In this document: positions 35,175 to 46,810 of the stretch, in pieces
Position numbering within the stretch: position 1 is the stretch's first letter
Layout: each line of letters begins with the position of its first letter
Source: Haliotis asinina
Lineage: Eukaryota; Mollusca; Gastropoda; Lepetellida; Haliotidae
DNA length: 64,000 nt
Reading direction: 5' to 3'
Assembly (NCBI RefSeq): GCF_037392515.1
Contig: NC_090283.1
Location: 17,826,501-17,890,500, forward strand
Translations under genes and position numbers: made by a program
Notes under the pieces: model-generated
What the model was told of the DNA's origin: nothing
Seen by the model: only the letters and a program-made list of their open reading frames with translations
The model's database searches: none

Positions 35175-35320
35175 TTGTCAGGTTGACAGACAGACTGGCA
35201 AACTGACAGACAGACATGCAGACTGACAGTCTCGCAGACAGACAGGAGGCAGGCAGACAGACACGCAGACAAACAGCTGGCAGACAGGATGACAGACACA
35301 TAGGTACACAGACAGCAGAC
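35175..35320. repeat. CAGA-rich repeat
   Basis: Irregular CAGACAGA/GGCAGACAG repeats. The Cys/Leu-rich frames opposite are artefacts. Confidence 0.85.
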
Positions 35321-35564
35321 AGTTTTATTCAAAGTGAATACCACAGATCCCAAATGCAATCATGAGTCAATAAATGATTAAAGCGCACATAAAATATGTG
35401 ATCAATCAATAATTTTGTTGGCACTTTAAAGAAGCTATCATCTTCAAGTCAGACAATATATATTAAGTAAGTTTGAATTCATAATTCACTGACTAGAAAG
35501 TGACTTAATGTTTCCTTACGTTTATGATGTTTGATCTTCAGTAACAGATTGTTTGATTGTCGTA

Positions 35565-35750
35565 AAAGGCGACTATCGGGATCGGGTGGTAAGGTTCACT
35601 CACTTCGTTGACACATGTCATAGTATCCCAGTTGCATAGATCGATGCTCATGCTGTTGATCACTGGGGTGCCTGGTCCAGGCTCGAATAATTACGGACTG
35701 TCGCAATGTAGCTGGAATTTTGTGCGGCGTAAAACTAAACTTACTGACCT
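35565..35750 (+). repeat. SINE-A copy
   Basis: GGCGACTATCGGGATCGGGT, GATCGATGCTCATGCTGTTG, then GCGGCGTAAAACTAAACT. Confidence 0.85.
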
Positions 35751-36023
35751 TTAAGATACACGTGTTGTTTTAAGTGTCAAAGAAATCGTGTGTTTTTTCA
35801 TAATTTATTCCCAGTGGTATTTTGGCCAACGAAGCATCGAACACCGTACATGTGGATCGATCGATTGATCTTGGTTATTTACAGGCCCACGTGTTTTAGA
35901 TCAAATATTACAAAAGCAAGCAAACATCTTTTCACTTGTTGGTGCAGTTTCAAATAACTAGAAAGCTGAGATTTTACGCACGATTCGAACTATATGGAAA
36001 TATAATGATGCGGACGGAAGGCA

Positions 36024-36131
36024 CTGTTACATTGAGTTCTACTGTTATATTGAGTTTTATTGTTACATTGAGCTCTGCTCTTAAACTGAGCTCTACTGTT
36101 AATTTGAGTTCTACTGTTACACTGGGATCAA
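36024..36131. repeat. 18-bp minisatellite, six units
   Basis: CTGTTACATTGAGTTCTA and variants in six consecutive units. Confidence 0.85.
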
Positions 36132-36154
36132 ATGTAATCCTCAGTAATCCTACG

Positions 36155-36437
36155 CTCATATACATGCATGCAACACACTCTCTCTCTCTTTTTCTCTACC
36201 ACACATTCTCTCACACACACACTCACTATGTTCATATACATGCATCACACACACATATACTTCTCTCTCTCTCCTCTCTCTCTCTCTCTACCACACATTC
36301 TCTCACACACACACACTCACTACGCTCATATACATGCATCACACACACATACACTTCTCTCTCTCTCTCTCTCTACCACACATTCTCTCTCACACACACA
36401 CTCACTACGCTCATATACATGCATCACACACACATAC

Positions 36438-36471
<34 letters not shown>

Positions 36472-36652
36472 CACACATTCTCTCTCACACACACACTCAC
36501 TACGCTCATATACATGCATCACACACACATATACTTCTCTCTCTCTCTCTCTACCACACATTCTCTCTCACACACACACTCACTATGCTCATATACATGC
36601 ATCACACACACACAAACACACACACACAAACACACACACACACTTCTTAGTC
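36155..36652. repeat. compound CT/CA microsatellite in higher-order units
   Basis: Units of about 80-100 bases (ATATACATGCAT, CACACACATA, CTCTCTCT, ACCACACATTCTCT, ACTCACTACG) are repeated about five times. Long Thr/His/Ser/Leu frames are artefacts. Confidence 0.95.
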
Positions 36653-36679
36653 ATACAGTCGTCCAGACAGTAACCTAAA

Positions 36680-37075
36680 ATGGACCTAACCTAGAGCGCT
36701 TTACGTAACGTTTGTGAATAAACATACTGCGGAGACAGATGCAATAGTGTTCCGCCATGACCGGAAGGGGTACGTCCTAAACCGGCAGTAAAGTCATATG
36801 AACAGGAGGAAAGTGCTAGGTCACGCAGTCAACGAAACCACAGGCGGAACATCTCCTCAATACGATCATAAGTAGAACGGACAGTTACATGCAGAACCAC
36901 TACTGCTGAAGCATTTTGTGTCCGCCTGGTGGCCAGAATTCTACAAACAATCCATCTCAAAGTGCTGTCAACACTTCCGAGTGGAAACATCAACTTTTCT
37001 AATCCATTATAAGTCTTTGAGTCTTTGTAATTGTCGTTTAAGATCAAAGCGATACTTTGTGTAAGGGTGTTGTCA
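36680..37075. other. no feature recognised
   Basis: A minus frame of 92 codons (37107-36829) has no recognisable domain. Confidence 0.3.
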
Positions 37076-37205
37076 ATGTCAATTTCAGCAGCACATCGCA
37101 CTGTCAATCTCGACTCCCCTGGGAATATACAATCCCCATTCTCTTCCCTCAGAGGTTACTCAAGTCAGGGAAGATATGACAATCCACATTCTCGTCCCAC
37201 AACAG
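37076..37205 (-). repeat. inverted end of the 50-bp minisatellite element
   Basis: Reverse complement of 40500-40620: GACTCCCC/GGGAATATAC plus one 50-bp unit (GGTTACTCAAGTCAGGGAAG). Confidence 0.8.
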
Positions 37206-37209
37206 CTGC

Positions 37210-37570
37210 TAGGAGCGGCGAGTTATGCGTCTTTCTCGTCCTTATGAGGAGAAAAAGGATAATTTCTTCTCTGATAAATTGTGAATATCAATACAGTTTT
37301 CAAATTCTGAGAAACGATACAAATGCAGTTTCAATTTGCAAAATAAAGTACGTGAAACTCGCAAGTTAAATATGTGTGCAGATGCACAGCTTATTTTCGA
37401 GTGTATAATACAGTGACCACGTGGCCTCTCACACTAAGTCTTGCGACCAGACGCTATGTCTTTCTGGTGAATTATAAAAGGTTCCCCCACGGTGAAGTGT
37501 TATGTGACTGACAGAGTGGATTCTTGTAGATTATCCAATGTTCCAGTAATACCTTAGCACGTGAACACCT
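37210..37570. other. no feature recognised
   Basis: No gene or repeat seen. Confidence 0.35.
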
Positions 37571-37722
37571 ATTGAGTGAGTGAGTGTGTATGGTTTTACG
37601 AGTATTTTATTCCAGTTATATCACGGCGGGCTACCCCAAAGATGGGTACCCATATGGGGAATCGAACCCATGTCTTCGATATGACGCTTTAACCACTAGG
37701 CTATCCCACTGTCCTACCCATT
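37571..37722 (-). repeat. SINE-B copy (tRNA-derived)
   Basis: On minus: A box TAGCCTAGTGGTTAAAGCGT, B box GGGTTCGATTCCCC, then a body and the tail related to SINE-A (AAAACCATAC...CTCACTCACTC). Confidence 0.8.
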
Positions 37723-37904
37723 TAATACATTCAAGTAAATAAATACGTGGTTTAACCTCGACTTTTCATTTCATATCTGTGACATTACAGATGATTACAA
37801 AGGGTGTGATTTTGGGGAAGGATGTATTGGTAGGGAGGGTTGGAGATAGGTTCAGCAAGGGATTAATTGTTATGTAAGTAGAGACTGAAATACTATTAAT
37901 ATAT

Positions 37905-37906
37905 AC

Positions 37907-37937
<31 letters not shown>

Positions 37938-37940
37938 TGT
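37905..37940. repeat. (AT)n microsatellite
   Basis: About 30 bases of TATATA next to ACTATTAATATATACT. Confidence 0.9.
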
Positions 37941-38169
37941 ATATATGTACATTGTCTAGACAGACGTAGAATCGCTTAGGCGTTTAATAGGGAGCATCTG
38001 GTTTTTATGCCATTTGATTCTGCGTACACACTTCGATAGAGAGAGAGACATTTTTTAGCACAAAATGGAACAGAACACCTGAAATGACGACGATGATCGA
38101 ACGCCTTGACAAGAAGGTTACCCACGCCCTAGCGTAAGTCAGCAGGACCGTGTCTGAGATCCGTCAATG

Positions 38170-38431
38170 CCGTGAGTGAGTGAGGTTAGTTTTACGCCAC
38201 ACTCAGCAATATTCCAGCTAAATGGCGGCGGTTTGTAAATAATCGAGTCTGGACCAGACAATCCAGTGACCTACAACATGAGCATGGATCTGCGCAACTG
38301 GGAACCGACGACATGTGTCAATCAAGTCAGCGAGCCTGACCATCCGATCCTGTTAGTCGCATCTTACGACAAGTCGACACAGTCGTCTTTTTTTGCTGAA
38401 GGCCTATTCTACCCCGGGACCTTCACGGGTG
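38170..38431 (-). repeat. SINE-A, full length
   Basis: Antisense from GTGAGTGAGGTTAGTTTTAC to GGGACCTTCACGGGT; about 260 bp. Confidence 0.9.
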
Positions 38432-38579
38432 CATCACTATCGTGGGATCAAGAACTGTTTTAGTACAATATTGCTTTTTTGTTTAAATTTGATTACATTC
38501 CACATACTAGTAAACTGGTTGTTCTCTATTTATTAAGTATTTTACGTCCCTTTTAACATTATCTCTACAACAGTATGAG

Positions 38580-38675
38580 GTAGATGACCAGGAGAAGATC
38601 TTCATACATTGTACCCATGTTGGGAATCGAACCCAGTTTTCGGTGTTACGAGGGGGCTACCAATGGCACCAATGA
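38580..38675 (-). repeat. tRNA-derived SINE fragment
   Basis: GGGAATCGAACCCAG is an antisense B box, close to a degraded A box (GGGGGCTACCAATGG). Confidence 0.45.
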
Positions 38676-38714
38676 GTCGATCTTAAATATGCATCTTGCA
38701 ATTTAAGGACACGA

Positions 38715-38980
38715 ACGAGTGAATGAGTTTTACGCCGCAATCAGCAATATTCCAGCTATATGGCAGCGGTCTGTAAATAATCGAATCCGGACCAGACAAT
38801 CCAGCGATCAGCAGTATGAGCATCGATCTGCGCAATGACAACCGACGACATGTGCCAATCAAAGTGAGCGAGCCTGACCACCCGATCCCGTTAATCGGCT
38901 CTTACAAGCATAGTGACCTTTTATGGCAAGCATGAGTTGCTGAGGATCTATTATACCCAGGATCTTCACCGGGTCTTGAG
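38715..38980 (-). repeat. SINE-A, full length, diverged
   Basis: GAGTTTTACGCCGCAATCAG to CAGGATCTTCACCGGGTC. Confidence 0.9.
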
Positions 38981-39196
38981 GGCACGACCTAGTGGAACCA
39001 GATTAAGGCACCAAATTAATTTTTTTGTTTTTTTAGCACATGTTTTTTTTACTAAATTAACCATTTAATATCGTCAAACGTGTAAAATGCCTTCAAAATT
39101 ACTAGACGTGCTGGAGTTTCATTCATGTTAAGCAAAATGTATTGAAGATGAATATCCTTGTTCGGGGCTCAAAGTTTACTTACTATAATACTCAGG

Positions 39197-39390
39197 GGCG
39201 ATAGGGAAGCCAAGTAGTTAGACCGTTCCCTTGTCACGCCAAAGATCCGGGTTCAAATCCTTATGGGTACGATGAAAGAAGCCATTGTATGTGTCTCACC
39301 GAGATATTGGTTTATTGTTGGTAAAACCGACAGAAAACACAACCCATCCCTGTAAGCCCTGTCAGCACTTTTTAGGAAATATTCGGACGG
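39197..39390 (+). repeat. tRNA-derived SINE
   Basis: A-box-like AGCCAAGTAGTTAGACC and B box GGGTTCAAATCC on plus, followed by an unrelated body. Confidence 0.5.
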
Positions 39391-39837
39391 GCGCCCGGGG
39401 AATTGTAAAGAGCATTGTGAAGATGACCTCGCGACGGAGCTAAACGCAAAGAAGGGTGCAGACGTTTTCCGCGTGCACCACGCTAAGGTAACCTACACAG
39501 CTGACATCCACGCTGCAGAGATTTTGTTTATTTATTTTTTTCAAACATTTTCAAGAAATAACTGTCTTTTCGAAATATTTCTATTCCCGGAAACTAACCA
39601 GGACATAGCCTTCTGCTGAGATGGCTGACATATATCGTTTTCTGAGTCTATCCCACTAGCGGCTTCTATGGAATGTTAACGTGAGTTTCCAAAATGCATC
39701 GTCCACAATTTGGCGAGAACATCCGGGTTAGCATTGGATTTCAGGAATCCATGTTTGTAGTTAGACGCGGCAACCATGGATGTCAAACCAGGGTTGATGT
39801 CATACGGTATTATTTGCGCGGATCGATTCTCTGGATT

Positions 39838-40560
39838 GCCCATTCTCTTCCCACAGAGTTTACTCAAGTCATATCTTCTCTAACTTGAGTAACTCCTGTG
39901 GAAAGACAATGTGGATTGTCATATCTTCCTTGAGTTGAGAAACCTCTGTGGAAAGGCAATGTGGATTGTCATATCTTTCCTGACTTGAGTAACCTCTGTG
40001 GGAAGACCATGTGGATTGTCATATCTTCCTTGACTTGAGTAACTTCTGTGGGAAAACAATGTGAATTGTCATATCTTCCCTGACTTGAGTAACCTCTGTG
40101 GGAAGAGAATCTTTCCTGACTTGGGTAACCCCCGTGGGACGAGAATGTGGATTGTTATATCTTTCCTGACTTGAGTAACCTCTGTGGGAAGTCAGTGCGG
40201 ATTGTTATATCTTCCCTGACTTAAGTAACCTCTGTGGGAGGACAATGTGGTTTGTCATATCTTTCCTGACTTGAGTAACTTCTGTGAAAAGATAATGTGG
40301 ATTGTCATAGCTTCCCTGACCTGAGTAATCTCTTTGGGAGGAGAATGTTGATTGTCATATGTTCCCTGACTTGAGTAACCCCTGTTGAAAGAGAATGTGG
40401 ATTGTCATATCTTCCTTGACTTGTGTAATCCATGTGGGAAGAGAATGTGCATTGTCATATCTTCCCTGATTTGACCAACCCCTGTGGGAAGAGAATGTGC
40501 ATTGTCATATCTTCCCTGACTTGAGTAACCCCTGTTGGAAGAGAATGGGGATCGTATATT
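39838..40560 (+). repeat. 50-bp minisatellite array, about 14 units, with head-to-head start
   Basis: The unit contains CTTCCCTGACTTGAGTAACC, TCTGTGGGAAGACAATGTGG and ATTGTCATAT. The first ~30 bases (39838-39868) are one unit in inverted orientation, meeting the array head to head. Confidence 0.9.
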
Positions 40561-40840
40561 CCCGGGGGAGTCGAGATTGACAGTGCGATGTGCTGCTGAA
40601 ATTGACATCCGATGATGAAGGGCAAACACTGCCTTGAGCATGTACTTGTGGAGTGGATATGTGCACTATGTAAATATCCAATAATAATGTTGAAGATTGT
40701 CTGACCAAAACAAGCACGTAGTATTACAACTTTTTAAAATGTATACCCATTCAATCAAAAGCACAAAATAAAACGATTTTAACGATGTTTTAGAAGAAAA
40801 AATAAACCTTGACTTCTTGTACAGCAATTCCCCCAACACC

Positions 40841-41150
40841 ATTACATGTGGATTGTCATATGTTCCCTGACTTGAATAACCTCTGTGGGAAGACAATGTG
40901 GATTGTCATATCTTCCCTGACTTGAATAACCTCTGTGGGAAGACCATGTGGATTGTCAGATCTTCCCTGCCTTGAGTAACTTCTGTGGGAAGAGAATGTG
41001 GATTGTCATATCTTCCTTGACTTGTGTAACCCCTGTGTGAAGACAGTGTGGATTGTCATATCTTCCCTGACTTGAGTAACCTCTGTGGGAAGACAATGTG
41101 GATTGTCATATCTTCCCTGACTTAAGTAACCTCTGTGGAAAGACCATCAT
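40841..41150 (+). repeat. 50-bp minisatellite array, about six units
   Basis: Same unit as 39.8-40.6 kb after ~280 bases of other sequence. Confidence 0.9.
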
Positions 41151-42230
41151 TTGCAGACGTGCGTCGAGTGGCTAGACAGGTCGATGTAGTTTGATGCAAG
41201 TAGTACATTACAAACTCATGATGACGTTTAAATTGGTCTTCGTGATGTATATCAAAGAGCCGAGTTGTTATGGGAGATTAAAAGTAAAACAAGACGATTT
41301 AGGTTTGTAAAAGACCCTGCATGGATAGCTGGCCCATCACCATGTTATACTCTTGCAGTTAAATATGGTGTCCCCATCACTCACTCACTCACTCACTCAT
41401 TTACTCGCTCGTTGACACAGTGAATGCGAGGTCTTTAAGGTATTAGTATCTTATCACGTGCTAAATTTCGCACATTCGCTAACCCAATCAATCATTCACT
41501 CACTCACCAAACAAACCCTTTTCTGTTTAATACAATCTTTGTCCGGAAATTCAATTTAGACATGTTTACGATTCGTTTCGTTATGTCATATATAAAGAAG
41601 CGAATTATCTTCTTTCATAGACAAAGTAAAGTTTGAATTTGAAATGTAGTTCTTAACGAATATCCCTGACTGACTTTATGAAATCAAATCATTGATTAGA
41701 TGGTTTGGGTTGTAAAAACATTAAGTCTTCTGGACATTAAAGACAGGATGTCACACCAGTAACCAACGTCAGGCTCAGCTTTACTGCGTCATCAATGACA
41801 CCTGGTAATGAACAGAACGTCGCAAATGATGAACAATGTAAGTGGTAAATTAATACGAAGCGCGTCACTTGGCTTCCACCGTACCAACCGGAAGCAAACC
41901 ATCTCGCGTTAAGTACTGGCGGAACATCTCACTTGAGTTCTTACGCGTTCACTCAATGAGTAACCCAGTTTTAAGCGAATAGGACTGAAGTGATGGACAA
42001 TGAATGAATCGGCCGGCAGCACGGACGGGATATTGTGAATGGCGTTGTCACATGGCAGGACCGTGTGACTGAGTGAAAGAATGAGTGAAAGAGTGAGTGA
42101 GTGAGTGAGTGGAGGGACGGAATACAATACGGGGAGGACAGGCGGGCGGGAGGCAGGGCGGCGAGAGAGCGAGCGAACGAACGAGCCGTTGTCAGAGAAC
42201 ATTAAGCCGTGCCTACGTGATGGTAACAAT
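41150..42230. other. no gene recognised
   Basis: Short (ACTC)n/(GAGT)n runs at 41380 and 42075-42112 may be old SINE tails. Nothing else seen. Confidence 0.4.
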
Positions 42231-42231
42231 C

Positions 42232-42352
42232 GTATCCCGACTGAGTAGATCGATGCTTATCACTGGATTGTCACTGGTCTAGACTAGATTATATTACAGA
42301 CCGCCGCCATATAGCTTGAATATTGCTGAGTGCAGCGTAAAACTGAACTCAC
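42232..42352 (+). repeat. SINE-A 3' part
   Basis: GATCGATGCTTATCACTGGA, CCGCCATATAGCTTGAATAT, CAGCGTAAAACTGAACTCAC. Confidence 0.85.
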
Positions 42353-43090
42353 GCATGTGACATTAATACCAGTCATGAAAGACAGACTCCCAGGGCGAGT
42401 GAGGACAACGTGTCAGCTAAACGAGGGAAGAAAACCCGAAGTAACGCAAGTCTTACACTGGATACCGTTGTACAAAGCGATCTTAAGGCTACTCCCAAAC
42501 CTCAACATAGACTTCAACTGTCGTAGCAAAGGTTTCTTTGCACAACGGCTCTAAGCTTTATCAGGAGCACATGAATTTTCACAATTTGCATAAAACATTG
42601 CTCCCTAACTCAGATATCAATTTCTTTACTGATCGTTACACCTTGGTCAACCTTTGAATCGAAATATGTGAGAACGAAATCGACAAACAAGTAGTGTTCG
42701 TGTTATTTAAATTAGCACGACGGTGTTTCCATAAAGCAATAGCAAGGACAGAATGAGTCATAAAAAGCAACATATAGCCTCAAGAAAGTGACAAGTAACC
42801 GGAACTTTCCGACCTTAACGTCAGCCATTAAACATATGTAGGTAATAACGACGTAAATGAACATAGAGAACCAGGAAGAACATTCCGTATACTTCAGTAC
42901 ATCATCTTGCAATGGGAAAATATGTTCAGTTTGTCATTTTGTGATTCCTGGCAAATCAAATCTGCACAAATACCTTCAAAATTCAGTCTCTGTGATCCGT
43001 GCATCAACGTGACGTCTTGCCTGCACAGGCAGTGAGTGCGCGAGTACGACCGTGCGTGGAGTCAGTATGTTTTGCATTTGGGTATCCATG
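42353..43090. other. no feature recognised
   Basis: No gene or repeat seen. Confidence 0.35.
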
Positions 43091-43099
43091 TTACTTTAC

Positions 43100-43250
43100 T
43101 AGTATATGCATGTGTGTCTGTGTGTATATGCGTGTGTGTCTGTGTGTCTATGCGTGCGGGAGGTGGGTTGGAGGTGGCTGAGCATGTGTTCTTGTTGGTG
43201 GGGGGAGGGGGTTGGTGGGGAGAGGAGTATGTGTGTATGCGTTTTAACTA
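43100..43250. repeat. GT/GGT-rich low complexity
   Basis: TGTGTCTGTGTGTATATGCG and GGGGGAGGGGGTTGGTGGGG; the latter could form a G-quadruplex. Confidence 0.8.
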
Positions 43251-43660
43251 GTTTAGTCACTCTTATATCTTAAATATCTTCAAGCAAATCTAATTACATA
43301 ATGTCTCGTGGACCAGCTGTCCAGGGGTGTTTTAATGTATTATAACATGACCGTAAATTTTGTACCATAGCATGTGGCACTTGAATAAAAAAATCGTTCC
43401 TTGTTTTATTTAACACTGCGGTATGGTGTCTAAGAAGATTACCAGAATAAACAGATATTTGTCCGGACAGGGTATTAACTTACCTCCATCACGCTCTCTG
43501 GAGGGACGTTCCCTCCATATACGGCGAACGTCGGTATAGTGATAACACGCATGCTGATCATAAGTCTGTTATTCAGTGTGATATAAGAAATACACAATGA
43601 AACAAATGAACAAGGAAAACTTTTATTCCAGAAATATAATGCTACGTGCGTGGATGGGCG
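43251..43660. other. no feature recognised
   Basis: No gene or repeat seen. Confidence 0.35.
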
Positions 43661-43669
43661 TTGATGGGG

Positions 43670-43990
43670 TGTTGTAGTGAGTTGTGTTTGTATGTAGCGT
43701 GTGTATGTTTCGTGTGTATGTATGTAGTCTGTGTCTCTGTGTGTATGTAGTGTGTCGAGTGTACGTGTGTGTATGGTATGGTGTAGGTATGTGTGTGTCT
43801 GTGTGTGTGTTATGGTGTGGTGTGGTGTGGTGTGTATGCAGTAAGCGTGGTGTAAGTGTGTGTATGTGACCTGTGACAAGGGAAAAGGGTGTAGTGTGAG
43901 AATGTGGGGCTCCGTCTGGTGTACCCATGGCGTATTGTGTGTTATCTCCGCGGAGTGATGGTGTATACATGTGCGTGTGAGTTATGTATA
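43670..43990. repeat. GT-rich low complexity
   Basis: Irregular GTGTATGT repeats. The His/Thr-rich minus frames are artefacts. Confidence 0.85.
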
Positions 43991-44541
43991 TACACATCCT
44001 GCTAGAGCACGTATATAACGCTATAATATCAGCATTCGGACAAAACCTGTGATGTGTACGTAGTACCAAAATCAGAGTATCACATGCATTTAGGCAGCGT
44101 CGTGCAAACACAAAAAACTCGAGACTTGTTTAACAAGTATATAAAACGATATCATGTGACTAGCATATACACATTATAGATGAACAATCACACCAGTTGT
44201 GTTCCTTAAAACGGAGAAACAGATCTCATATCAATAATATCATAGAACAAAACTCACAGTGGTGAATCACTGAGCATACCTTCGTCACTTCGTCAAAGCA
44301 AATTGCGATAATAAAATCCAAATGAATATCATAATAGTTATGCAGTGCAACTATGGTCAAGAAACATTCGTTATGAATGAGATGTCCATAGAGTTTGCGG
44401 GGGTTTACAATCAGTGTACTACAAGTATTTGAGATAAACCTAATGTTAAAATAACTAAACAAAGCAGAAATTTGTATAAATGTAAAGTTTCTTAAGAATG
44501 CTACACAGTGACCCTCGTTTTTCCAAACCCTTTGAATAATG
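43991..44541. other. no feature recognised
   Basis: No gene or repeat seen. Confidence 0.35.
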
Positions 44542-45500
<959 letters not shown>

Positions 45501-45501
45501 A

Positions 45502-45660
45502 TGTGAATGAGCGATTTTTACGCCACCCTCAGCAATATTCCAGCTATATGGCGGCGGTCTGTACACAATCGAGTCTGGACCAGACAATCCAGTGATCAAC
45601 AGCATGAGTATGAATCTATGAAATTGGGATACGATCATGCGAGTCTGACCACAGATCCTG
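45502..45660 (-). repeat. SINE-A, 3' two thirds
   Basis: TTTTTACGCCACCCTCAGCA, GGACCAGACAATCCAGTGAT, then AGTCTGACC. Confidence 0.85.
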
Positions 45661-46239
45661 CCGCTGATGTGTCACTACAGGAACCGCTTCAGACAATGAC
45701 AATAAAACTACAGCTATATCTAACTTTACAAAATCAGTTCATTATCTCAAAGAGTTCGGCATATCTGTGTTCGTAATAAAGGCAGTTCGGATAGGTTCGA
45801 TTATCCATTGACTGCCGTGATACTGTACCTTTGTTTTTGTAGTGAATGAGCAATTTGAAGACACGGAGTCGTCAGTGTAAATATGGTTGTAAATTTAATA
45901 CAGTGGGAGCTGACAAAACCGGCATCTGTCCAATCCGGCAAGTTGTCAATACCGACATGCAATATCAGCCCCATCAATGGCTTGTACATTTACCATCAGC
46001 TCTACAATCCAGCACCTTGTCTAAACCAGATTATTCCTTCAGTCCCAATGAGTGCCGGTTTAGACACTCGTACACGTATTAAACAGCATGAGTATTATCT
46101 TTCAGTGAGTCCATAATTCAAACACATGGACAACAAATGGTGATGATTCTAGTGAGTTGTTTTCAATGTCAATTACTCTCAGACACTGCTGTGTCGAAGG
46201 TATGGCTATCTCGAAGAAAACGATTGGTCCTTGAGTACT
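45661..46239. other. downstream of the TLR, no gene
   Basis: No AATAAA on the minus strand could be placed with confidence for the receptor. Short frames near 45850-46110 are not recognised. Confidence 0.35.
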
Positions 46240-46810
46240 CCTTCTTAAGTCAGTATTTCACGGTTGGGACGAAACTTGGAAAACTCGAAGTAATCCCATG
46301 ATAAGCGTTTCAAAAATATCATATCACAGTTCAGTTTGTCTTGAGAACGGTTTTGTCTACAGTTCAGCATACGCTAATCTCAAAATTGAATTGTTTGTGT
46401 CGAACTTTGCATACCTGAAAGTATTTACGTAATCCCCATCAACGTCGACTCGACGGAGTCTGCCTGTAGGGTAAACGTTTCAAAGCCCACAGTTTTGTTT
46501 GTCTTGAGAACGGGTTTGTCTACATTTCCGCACTCATATGTCTTAAAGTTAAATCGTTTGTGTTGAACTTTGGATAACTCGAAGTATTTACGTAATCCCC
46601 AATACGGTCGACACGATGGTGTTCGACGGTAAGTTAAACGTTTCAAATCTCACAGTTCAGTCTGTCTGAACTTAAATCATGATGTCACGTTTGGATAACT
46701 CAAAGTATTTACTCAATCCCTATAAACGTGTTTGACGAAAAACGTTTCAAACGTCACAATGCAGTTTATCTTGAGAACGGTTTTGTCTACAGTTCCGCAC
46801 ACGTGGTCCA
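46240..46810. repeat. degenerate tandem repeat overlapping the TLR 3' end
   Basis: Roughly 160-base units recur. Each contains an AAACGTTTCAAA block, then a CACAGTTCAGTTTGTCTTGAG-like block with GAACGGTTTTGTCTACA, then GATAACTCGAAGTATTTACG. Matching blocks begin near 46300, 46475, 46635 and 46740. The last one encodes the final 17 residues and the stop codon of the receptor. Units differ by substitutions and small indels. The GATAACTCGAAG block resembles sequence found in invertebrate transposon-derived repeats, which is recall and not a search result. Confidence 0.7.

Noticed and set aside
35041..35359. Cys/Leu/Ser-rich minus frames resembling a secreted peptide
   Set aside because: Translation of the CAGA-rich repeat.
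35936..36678. Frames of up to 245 codons rich in Thr, His, Ser and Leu
   Set aside because: Translation of the compound CT/CA microsatellite in three frames.
39838..41150. CRISPR-like or satellite gene array
   Set aside because: Contiguous 50-bp units with no spacers; a minisatellite.
43475..44111. Frames of 134 and 162 codons rich in His and Thr
   Set aside because: Produced by GT-rich low-complexity DNA.
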